Source: CAZXVU01 sp964644465
Lineage (GTDB): Bacteria; Chlamydiota; Chlamydiia; Chlamydiales; SM23-39
Direction of reading: 5' to 3'
NCBI GenBank assembly: GCA_964644465.1
Contig: CAZXVU010000124.1
Location: 1 to 5,641 of the forward strand
Length of the DNA: 5,641 bases
Shown here: one piece after another, positions 1 to 5,641 of the stretch
How positions within the stretch are numbered: the stretch's first letter is position 1
Layout: every line of letters begins with the position of its first letter
Translations under genes and position numbers: made by a program
The notes under the pieces: generated by a model
The model's input: only the letters and a program-made list of their open reading frames with translations
Told to the model about the DNA's origin: nothing
Databases searched by the model: none

Positions 1-2055
1 TTGGGGAATCATGGAATGTTGGCTTTAGACCCTACCAATATCAATATCAGTTCGAATCCAACAAGTCCTGGTGTCGTTCTGGCTCCAATGACAACGATTC
101 CTCCCTTCAATTCTGTCGATATCAATAATGGCGATCTGGCAAATGCGTTGAATAGTTCCAATATTTCCATTTCTACAGTGACGGCGGGGACGGGTACAGG
201 AAATATTGCAGTGACAGCGCCGCTTGATTTTACAACAGTTCCTATTTGGACTACCGGAACATCTCTTACCTTGATGGCTGAGAGAGATATTCTGGTGCAG
301 GCTGATATTTCTCCTCTCGGGGTATTTCCAGGAGATCAAATCGTCCTCATCTCCGATTTAAATAACATTGGAGTCGGCGATGTCACTATTGAAACTTTTA
401 TCGTGAGCACAATCGACGGCGGGATCCGGATAGAAGGGAATAATGTGAAAGTAGTTGCCATTACACCTCCTACTTTTGGAACCGAAATCTTCACAACTCT
501 CGGAGGAGATATCAATATTGTCGCTAGAAATGATTTTATTGCGGATGGCTCTCTTGGCTTAATAGGGATGATCGCTGATCAACAATTCAATATTTTTGCA
601 GGAAGAGATATTACGATCAATGGGACGAATAGTTCTTCATTCAACAGTGACAACAGCGGAATGACTTGGCAAGCGGGTCGAACAATTACAATCAATGGAG
701 CAGATTGCGTTGGCTGTGATCTTACCCAATCTTTTTTTGCCAAGGGACCTCTGATATTTTCGGCGGGAGAAGATATCGTCATGAATGCCAAAAGTCCTGT
801 GGCAGGCCCCACAGGTCGATTTTCTATAATGCTTTGGGTGAATGATCCCAATTCTTTGACCACTATTTCTGCGTTGAATAGTCTTCGATGCGTTGGGGGA
901 GCTAGTTTCGACAATGGAGTGTTTTTTTCCTTAGGCAGTGGTGTCACAGGTGGAGATCTCATCCTTAAAGCGGGAGGAGATCTGATTCTCTGTTCGCCGA
1001 TTCATCGAGAATTTAGCGGCCTCTTGCCTCCAGCAAATAATCGATTTGATACAACCGTAACTCTTTTAGCGGATCACTCCTTTTCAAGAGGAGAACTTTG
1101 GGCGGCCAACTCAAATAGCAAGCTAGCCTCAACGCCGTTAGGGAAGGCTTCTGGAAACGTAAGTACAAAGTCAAATCAAATGGGTGGAAATGGATTCGGC
1201 GGGTTCGCGGTCAAAAATTCATTTTTCGATAATGGCGTCATGATGGATCGAACGATTCCTGGAGGGATCGTCATCCAGACCACGGATGGTGCTATTACGA
1301 TCAAGACCGCACAGAAATTTATCGATGGGACAGTTTGCAACTTTCTCGCTTCAGATACCCTAGATGTTTCCTCAATACGTCCCGTTGAGTTTATCACAGC
1401 CAATGGAAATATTACTGTGGATCCGCCATTCAATATCACTGTCGGAAATCCGATTGCAACTGGCGGCAACGTATTGATGATTGCTCAAAATGATCTCAGT
1501 ATCGTAGGCAATGGTTCGATCACGGCAGGTGGAAGTATGACTCTGGTTGTCGATAATCAGGCGCCATTATTTCCGTTTATCGGACCAGGGTCATTTACAT
1601 TAGGAGCGAGTTCTTTTCTGACTGCCGGGGGCGGGTTGCGCATCTATACCGCTTTTCGAGGCCATAATACGATTGCAGGTCTTTTGAACGGTCTTTCTTT
1701 TAGCCCTGGACCCTATTACCAAAATACCAATACAGAACAGTGGTGCACCTATTACCCTGCGCCTCTGTCAGGAACTCCTTATACGATCGCCTACAAAGAT
1801 TGCCTGTTGATGACACTGGCTCAAGCTGCAAGGATTGACGAAGAATTTCTAGTCGATCTGCATCCTTATGATGAATTTCCTGGCTGGATGGAACGCTTTG
1901 TCATCAGATATTCAGGATTGCCAATTCATCTCTCAATCAACTGGGAGGAAAGGACGAGCAGCGCAGCTATTGGCTATGATGAACCCTATTATCTTCGCCG
2001 GCGTCAGTTGAAGGTCATCAATCATCCGAAGTCTTGGACACAGATCGCCTACTAG
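1..2055 (+). CDS. Filamentous-haemagglutinin-like beta-helix protein, C-terminal part (5' end outside window)
   Basis: The frame is open from base 1 to a TAG at 2053-2055, giving 684 residues. Near the start, LALDPTNINI (residues 7-16) followed by NNGDLANALNSSNISIST resembles an internal segment typical of haemagglutinin-family exoproteins, so the true start is probably well upstream and the TTG at base 1 is only the window edge. At least eight imperfect beta-helix rungs are visible, for example at residues 88-103, 168-184, 194-209, 220-235, 249-265, 317-333, 421-437 and 488-519. A Gly/Asn/Ser-rich stretch at about 334-420 interrupts the rungs. There are seven cysteines (236, 239, 297, 331, 446, 582, 601), including CVGC at 236-239. 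Residues from about 575 to 684 change character, becoming rich in Tyr, Trp and charge and ending ...WTQIAY; I do not recognise this part. No transmembrane segment or autotransporter barrel is visible. Surface adhesion or structural function is inferred from the family; partner and secretion route are unknown. It converges on prmA and overlaps it by 38 bases. Confidence 0.8.
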   Translation: MGNHGMLALDPTNINISSNPTSPGVVLAPMTTIPPFNSVDINNGDLANALNSSNISISTVTAGTGTGNIAVTAPLDFTTVPIWTTGTSLTLMAERDILVQADISPLGVFPGDQIVLISDLNNIGVGDVTIETFIVSTIDGGIRIEGNNVKVVAITPPTFGTEIFTTLGGDINIVARNDFIADGSLGLIGMIADQQFNIFAGRDITINGTNSSSFNSDNSGMTWQAGRTITINGADCVGCDLTQSFFAKGPLIFSAGEDIVMNAKSPVAGPTGRFSIMLWVNDPNSLTTISALNSLRCVGGASFDNGVFFSLGSGVTGGDLILKAGGDLILCSPIHREFSGLLPPANNRFDTTVTLLADHSFSRGELWAANSNSKLASTPLGKASGNVSTKSNQMGGNGFGGFAVKNSFFDNGVMMDRTIPGGIVIQTTDGAITIKTAQKFIDGTVCNFLASDTLDVSSIRPVEFITANGNITVDPPFNITVGNPIATGGNVLMIAQNDLSIVGNGSITAGGSMTLVVDNQAPLFPFIGPGSFTLGASSFLTAGGGLRIYTAFRGHNTIAGLLNGLSFSPGPYYQNTNTEQWCTYYPAPLSGTPYTIAYKDCLLMTLAQAARIDEEFLVDLHPYDEFPGWMERFVIRYSGLPIHLSINWEERTSSAAIGYDEPYYLRRRQLKVINHPKSWTQIAY
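949..996 (+). repeat. Imperfect tandem 24-base repeat coding GGDLILxx twice
   Basis: Residues 317-324 (GGDLILKA) and 325-332 (GGDLILCS) of the haemagglutinin-like protein are adjacent copies of the same eight-residue unit. At DNA level the copies at 949-972 and 973-996 match closely over their first 18 bases, differing mainly at third codon positions. The unit is shorter than a full beta-helix turn, so it probably forms the strand-turn-strand edge of a rung. It could reflect a local duplication or simply convergence on the rung consensus. Confidence 0.6.
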
Positions 2056-2618
2056 AGAAAATCCAACCTATCCATTCATTTCTCCGATGTTCTGAAACAG
2101 GAGTCCATCCCCATTTGCGCGCTTGGCGAAGATATTCTTTCTTTTGCTCTGCAAGAATGCCAGAGACGATCCAAGATTTCGCATAAGGATTGAGTTTTTG
2201 CGGCTGGAGGATTTTTTGCTCGGGAAAGATCATATTCATGAGAAAAATCNNNNNNNNNNNNNNNNNNNNNNNNNNNNNNNNNNNNNNNNNNNNNNNNNNN
2301 NNNNNNNNNNNNNNNNNNNNNNNNNNNNNNNNNNNNNNNNNNNNNNNNNGAAAGATCGATATGCGCTTTTCCTTCGGAGAAATTCTCAGCAAAAAGTTCC
2401 CATTGCTGCGTCCAATCGATCTCGGCCTTTTTTTCTTCAACCAGTTCACAAGATTTAATTTTCTCTACAGCAATCTTCTTTTGGCTATGGCCTCCCAAAA
2501 AGAGTTCTCCAATGGAGTCGTCTTCAATGATAAAAATGTCATGCAGCCCTTTTTGGACGAGTTCTTTCTTCGCTATTTCTAAGCGGGGATCAATGAGCCT
2601 AAAGAGATAATATCTCAT
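2018..2618 (-). CDS. prmA: Ribosomal protein L11 methyltransferase, interrupted by an assembly gap
   Basis: PrmA uses S-adenosylmethionine to methylate ribosomal protein L11 in the cytoplasm. Two pieces lie in different frames either side of the N run. The N-terminal piece (2618 to 2352, 89 residues, MRYYLFRLI...) contains IDWTQQWELFAENFSEGKAH, matching the D-W-x-x-x-W element of the PrmA substrate-recognition domain. The C-terminal piece (2248 to 2018) contains MNMIFPEQK, probably the N-[IVM] motif of the methyltransferase fold, then WIVSGILAEQKKEYL and NEWIGWIF, the usual PrmA ending. An eleven-residue basic/serine tail follows. The central SAM-binding portion (motif I) is missing. Resolved parts total about 165 residues against roughly 280-300 in the family, so the gap probably hides about 350 bases rather than 100. 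The ATG overlaps the trkH stop as ATGA, with a weak GGAAAA seven bases upstream. I see no sign of a real frameshift; the break is explained by placeholder gap length. Identity is firm, gene integrity unproven. Confidence 0.85.
2250..2349. other. Assembly gap, exactly 100 Ns
   Basis: Bases 2250-2349 are all N. Exactly 100 is the usual placeholder for a scaffold gap of unknown length. The PrmA reading frame supports this. Two bases of an incomplete codon precede the gap on the minus strand (TC, so a Ser codon whatever follows) and one base completes a codon after it, so an intact gene needs a true gap length divisible by three, which 100 is not. Confidence 0.97.
2615..2618 (-). promoter_or_regulatory. 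ATGA stop/start overlap coupling trkH to prmA
   Basis: On the minus strand the prmA ATG (2618-2616) and the trkH TGA (2617-2615) share two bases, a classic arrangement for translational coupling by ribosome termination and reinitiation. A weak purine-rich GGAAAA (2628-2623) inside the last codons of trkH may assist. Confidence 0.75.
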
Positions 2619-4255
2619 CGATTTTTCCAGAAAGCGGGAAGGAAAAGGAGCAGCACGACAAAAAACTCAAGACGGCCGAGGAGCATCCAAATAATGGCTA
2701 AAATTTTAGAGAAGGGAGAGAGAAAGGCAAAAGAGTCGGCCGGCCCCGCAGCGCGGAACGCAAGCCCTACGTTATTCATAAAACAAGCGATGAGTCCAAG
2801 AGAGGTTTCGGGATCGACATGATCGAGGACAAGGGAAGCAGTTCCGAGCACGGTGAAGAAAGCGACGATGCAGAAAAAAGAGAGGACGGTAAGGGCGTTC
2901 TTATCGTCGATTTCTGTGGAACCGATGCGAAGCCTGCGGACGCTGTCGGGACGATAGATCGATTCGAGGCGGTGGAGGACGATTTTATAAAGGATATAAA
3001 AGCGCGATGTCTTAATCCCGCCCGCGGTAGAACCTGACATGCCGCCGATGAACATGAGGATGAGCATGAACATTTGCGGAGGGAATGGCCAGCGGTCGTA
3101 ATTAGCTGTCGTAAATCCGGTGCTTGTTTGCATGGAAAGGGCTTGAAAACTTCCTTCTCGGAAGGCTTTGCCAAGAGTGAAGGTTTCTCCGCTGAAGCCT
3201 GCTTCTTGCTGGCCATAAAGGAAAAGAGAAACAGCGATGCAGCCAATCGCTGCGATGCCAATAAAGAGAAAGAATTCAGGAACGTAAATCCGAAAGAATT
3301 TCAATTTCATCGCATGAAAATAGAGGGAAAAGTTAATGCTCCCTAGGATCATAAAAATCATCACGATCCATTCTGTCGCTAAGCTGTTATAGCTCGCGAT
3401 GTTATCATTGCGAATCGAAAACCCGCCTGTTGAAATGTTTGAAAGGGATACGCAGATCGCATCGAAAACAGGCATTTCCCGATTTGTCCAGACAAGGAGA
3501 GTAATTTCAAGAAGAGTGAGGAAAAGATAAAGCTTCCAGAGCTGGGAGGCAGTATCGCGCACACGAGGGCTGATTTCATCTTTGATTGGGCCCGTCATCT
3601 CGATTTGATAGAGGAATTTGCCGCCAACGCCCAACGCGGGCAAGACGGTGAGAAAGATAACGACGATCCCCATGCCTCCAAGCCATTGGAGGAGGCTGCG
3701 CCAGAAAAGAAGCGCTTTGCTGACCGCTTCTACTCCTGAATAAATGATGAGTCCCGAATTTGGGTCTCGAATGGGATCTACAGTACCCCAATATGTATAT
3801 GTTTTTTCAGGAACATGCGGGTTGGTGATATGGATCGGTATTTCTTCCCAAGTAGAAAGGTTATAAGACTTTGGGGCGATCATCGTAGCGCCGGTGGTAG
3901 TTAGACCCGACATCGCTTCGAAATAAGAATCGAGGGGAGAGGTAAGCGTGCGGCTGAAATAAAAAGGAAGAGCGCTAATGAGGGAAGTGATGAGCCAAAT
4001 GAGGACAACTAACAATATTCCTTCGCGTCGATAGAGATGCCCCTCTGTTTTTTTTCCTGCGAACCGGAAAAGAGCCGCGAGAAGAATAGAGATCACAAGA
4101 GTCCAGAAAAATGAAGAAGTAGTGTGGGGTTGTGGATGAAAAGCTGGGTCTGCAATGAATTGAAAATAGATCGCTAAAATGAGAGGAAGGCAGAGAGCTA
4201 TACTGAGATAGAAGAGATATTTACTTAAGATCTGGGAAAGCTCTCTAAATACCAT
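2615..4255 (-). CDS. trkH: TrkH-type potassium uptake channel subunit
   Basis: Inner-membrane, ion-conducting subunit of the Trk system, which takes up K+ together with the TrkA regulator encoded just upstream. It has 546 residues from the ATG at 4255. Two leading helices (about 11-34 and 48-65) are followed by four helix-pore loop-helix units. The filter segments are TTTGAT (119-124), STGGFS (275-280), STGFTT (378-383) and NNVGLA (494-499), each keeping the key glycine. Other TrkH hallmarks are QWLGGMG (190-196), MSGSTAGGIKTSRF (406-419, the intramembrane loop and its exit) and MLLGRLEFF (524-532) near the LPAFWKNR end. Compared with the roughly 485 residues of E. coli TrkH it is longer, mainly from an insert at about 129-177 between the first filter and the next helix. 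Its ATG overlaps the trkA TGA by one base (TGATG) and no Shine-Dalgarno is visible, which favours coupled translation. An ATG at 4327 would add 24 low-complexity residues inside trkA and is unlikely. The stop overlaps prmA. Confidence 0.95.
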   Translation of the reverse strand: MVFRELSQILSKYLFYLSIALCLPLILAIYFQFIADPAFHPQPHTTSSFFWTLVISILLAALFRFAGKKTEGHLYRREGILLVVLIWLITSLISALPFYFSRTLTSPLDSYFEAMSGLTTTGATMIAPKSYNLSTWEEIPIHITNPHVPEKTYTYWGTVDPIRDPNSGLIIYSGVEAVSKALLFWRSLLQWLGGMGIVVIFLTVLPALGVGGKFLYQIEMTGPIKDEISPRVRDTASQLWKLYLFLTLLEITLLVWTNREMPVFDAICVSLSNISTGGFSIRNDNIASYNSLATEWIVMIFMILGSINFSLYFHAMKLKFFRIYVPEFFLFIGIAAIGCIAVSLFLYGQQEAGFSGETFTLGKAFREGSFQALSMQTSTGFTTANYDRWPFPPQMFMLILMFIGGMSGSTAGGIKTSRFYILYKIVLHRLESIYRPDSVRRLRIGSTEIDDKNALTVLSFFCIVAFFTVLGTASLVLDHVDPETSLGLIACFMNNVGLAFRAAGPADSFAFLSPFSKILAIIWMLLGRLEFFVVLLLFLPAFWKNR

Positions 4256-4257
4256 CA
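4253..4257 (-). promoter_or_regulatory. TGATG stop/start overlap coupling trkA to trkH
   Basis: The trkA stop TGA (4257-4255) and the trkH start ATG (4255-4253) share one base. The preceding minus-strand bases contain no purine-rich ribosome binding site, so trkH translation probably depends on ribosomes finishing trkA, which would tie synthesis of the regulator and channel subunits together. Confidence 0.75.
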
Positions 4258-5601
4258 ATGAAATAGTTGTTGGAGTTGAGGAATCTGCTGCGGATGGCAG
4301 ATGGCGATGACAATGTCTTCTGCGCAAAGGATCCGATTTCCTCTTCCGACCATGACTCTGCCTTGGTTTTCGATCACGGCGATCAAAAGATCTTTCGGCA
4401 AATTGAGATCAGAAAGAGGGATGCCGACGAGTCTGGAGGAAGGGGATACTTTTAGTTCGACAATTTTCGCTTGCGTCTTGCTCAAAGAGGCAATAGAGAG
4501 GATCGTTTCTTCATGCAGGATGGAAAGGAGCCGATTCGCTACATTTACATGGGCGGAAAGAGCCGGCAAGACTCCGATTTTTTCTAAGATGGGTGTGTAG
4601 CTGTCATCCGTAATGAGAGCGATTGCTTTTTTGCACCCACCCTGTTTTGCCAAAGCGGCGACAAGCATATTGGTTTCATCGGAATTGGAGCAGCTGACGA
4701 GAGCGTCTACATCTTGGACTCTTTCGGAAAGAAGGATTTGTAGATCTTTACCGTCTCGATTGATGATCGTAGCTGATGGCAACAGCTCCGAGAGCTCTTC
4801 ACAGCGGGCGCTGCTGCTTTCGATAATCCGCACGGCGATCCGCTGCTGGGTTAAAAAATGGGTCAAATGGACAGCGATCGGAGTTCCTCCGACCAAGATG
4901 ATTGAGCGGACTTGATGTTCCGGCGAATGGAATATCTCATGCAGCTTATGGATGATTTTTGATTCCCCGACGACTGTCACCTCATCTCCAGGGAGAATGT
5001 GATCGTTTCCATTGGGAACGAGAATTTTATCTCCTTCTTGGAGTTTTCTCCGTATAAGGCCAACGATTAATTCTTCTGGAAGGCGCAATTCTCGGATCGG
5101 AGATCCACCTTGATCCCAATGATCGGGAATGACAATCGTCCGCATCTGGATAGCGCCGTGGGCAAAATGTTCTGCGGCGACATCTCCCGAATGGACTAAG
5201 ACTTTAAAAAGATCTTGAGCGGCTAAAACTTCTGGGCCGATGAAATAATCGACAAAAAATAAACGGCTGAAATCAAGCCGGGAATGATTTAAATAATTTC
5301 TTGCCTGAACGCGGGCGACTGTTTTGGGAAACCCGAGGTTTTTAGCAATCGAGCAAGCAACGAGATTGGTCTCATCATTTCCTGTGGCAGCGAAGAATAG
5401 GTCGGGCCCGTTTTCGATCAAGCTTTCAAAGAGATTCCAGCTCGGAGCATGGGCATGAAGGGTGGCCACATCGATTTCTCGGCCTACCTTTTCGAGGACT
5501 TTAGCGTCTTTATCGATCAGAACAACGTTATGCTCTTCCTCTGAGAGGACAGAAGCTACATAGGAACCGGTTTTTCCCGCACCCAGGATGACAATGTTCA
5601 T
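4255..5601 (-). CDS. trkA: TrkA, cytoplasmic nucleotide-binding regulator of potassium uptake
   Basis: TrkA forms the cytoplasmic gating ring beneath TrkH and controls K+ flux in response to bound nucleotides (NAD(H)/ATP in the family). At 448 residues it is close to the 458 of E. coli TrkA and has the full tandem layout: RCK_N (about 1-120), RCK_C (about 130-225), a second RCK_N (about 232-350) and a second RCK_C (about 370-448). The first Rossmann motif GAGKTG (7-12) is intact, with an acidic residue ending strand 2 (D30 in VVLIDKD) as expected for NAD binding; ATGNDETN lies at 72-79. The second motif is GGTPIA (238-243), lacking the last glycine, though E261 and SNSDETN (305-311) remain. 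The start is chosen at ATG 5601 because MNIVILGAGKTG matches the usual TrkA N-terminus. An in-frame ATG at 5610 adds only MLH. Neither has a clear Shine-Dalgarno. It is the first gene of the trkA-trkH-prmA cluster visible here; any promoter lies in or beyond the last 40 bases. Confidence 0.95.
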   Translation of the reverse strand: MNIVILGAGKTGSYVASVLSEEEHNVVLIDKDAKVLEKVGREIDVATLHAHAPSWNLFESLIENGPDLFFAATGNDETNLVACSIAKNLGFPKTVARVQARNYLNHSRLDFSRLFFVDYFIGPEVLAAQDLFKVLVHSGDVAAEHFAHGAIQMRTIVIPDHWDQGGSPIRELRLPEELIVGLIRRKLQEGDKILVPNGNDHILPGDEVTVVGESKIIHKLHEIFHSPEHQVRSIILVGGTPIAVHLTHFLTQQRIAVRIIESSSARCEELSELLPSATIINRDGKDLQILLSERVQDVDALVSCSNSDETNMLVAALAKQGGCKKAIALITDDSYTPILEKIGVLPALSAHVNVANRLLSILHEETILSIASLSKTQAKIVELKVSPSSRLVGIPLSDLNLPKDLLIAVIENQGRVMVGRGNRILCAEDIVIAICHPQQIPQLQQLFH

Positions 5602-5641
5602 ATGTAGCATCGTAGAGGAAAGGCGGAAATTTCACAAATCT

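Noticed and set aside
1..3. TTG at base 1 as the start of the haemagglutinin-like gene
   Set aside because: It coincides with the window edge, there is no upstream sequence to judge it, and the first residues resemble an internal family segment rather than a signal peptide.
1900..2055. Autotransporter beta-barrel or C-terminal outer-membrane targeting strand
   Set aside because: The ending ...SWTQIAY is aromatic, but the preceding 110 residues lack the alternating amphipathic strands of a barrel and are too short for a type Va translocator.
2056..2130. Rho-independent terminator for the convergent genes
   Set aside because: I looked for a GC-rich stem followed by a T-run on either strand near 1980-2130 and found none convincing.
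2076..2249. Continuation of the prmA N-terminal frame past the gap (DFSHEYDLSRAKN...)
   Set aside because: It has no PrmA character, while the neighbouring frame carries the clear PrmA C-terminus. It is an artefact of the arbitrary gap length.
2224..2357. Eight-base direct repeat gaaagatc at 2224-2231 and 2350-2357 flanking the N gap
   Set aside because: It is too short to indicate a duplication, a mobile-element target site or a collapsed repeat. Both copies fall in ordinary PrmA codons, so chance is the simplest explanation.
2123..2582. Plus-strand open frames across the gap
   Set aside because: They are antisense to prmA, are lengthened by the N run, and encode no recognisable domain.
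2819..3346. Plus-strand open frames antisense to trkH
   Set aside because: They are shadows of a strongly conserved membrane protein gene. Their translations are charged low-complexity sequence with no domain signal.
4256..4327. Longer trkH starting at ATG 4327
   Set aside because: The extra 24 residues (MRRRHCHRHLPSAAD...) look like a read-through of trkA in another frame and precede the usual TrkH N-terminus. The ATG at 4255 gives a clean TGATG junction with trkA.
4267..4915. Plus-strand open frames antisense to trkA
   Set aside because: Three overlapping short frames lie opposite a clearly conserved TrkA, with no ribosome binding site or recognisable product.

Overview
The window holds four protein-coding genes with almost no intergenic space: one partial gene on the plus strand (1-2055) converging on a compact three-gene minus-strand cluster (5601 down to 2018). 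A run of exactly 100 Ns (2250-2349) marks an assembly gap inside the last gene of that cluster. I see no tRNA, rRNA, CRISPR array, insertion sequence or convincing terminator. Apart from the gap, every stretch longer than about 40 bases is coding.

Region 1 (1-2055, +) is the C-terminal part of a large filamentous-haemagglutinin-like surface or secreted protein. It has many imperfect beta-helix rungs of the form G-x-[DN]-[IL]-x-[IL]-x-A-x-x-[DN]-[IL], then an aromatic-rich C-terminal module of about 110 residues that I do not recognise. The reading frame is open at the left edge, so the N-terminus, where a signal peptide and secretion domain would lie, is outside the window. Region 2 (5601 to 2018, -) reads trkA, trkH, prmA. 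TrkA is the cytoplasmic nucleotide-binding regulator and TrkH the membrane channel subunit of a potassium uptake system. PrmA is the ribosomal protein L11 methyltransferase. The junctions are TGATG (trkA/trkH) and ATGA (trkH/prmA), so the three genes are probably co-transcribed and translationally coupled. prmA ends 38 bases inside the 3' end of the haemagglutinin-like gene on the opposite strand.

The organism is a Gram-negative-type bacterium. Moderate G+C (hand counts of sample lines gave roughly 37-57%, mostly the mid 40s), genes lacking clear Shine-Dalgarno sequences, the style of the PrmA termini, and a cysteine-containing haemagglutinin-like protein suggest an environmental Chlamydiae member (Waddlia- or Parachlamydia-like). 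This is an inference from general resemblance, not a demonstrated assignment.

I found no clear evidence of a wholly new system. The items most worth a second look are the unrecognised C-terminal module and CxxC motif of the haemagglutinin-like protein, a roughly 45-residue extracytoplasmic insert just after the first selectivity-filter segment of TrkH, and the coupling of a potassium transporter to a ribosomal protein methyltransferase.
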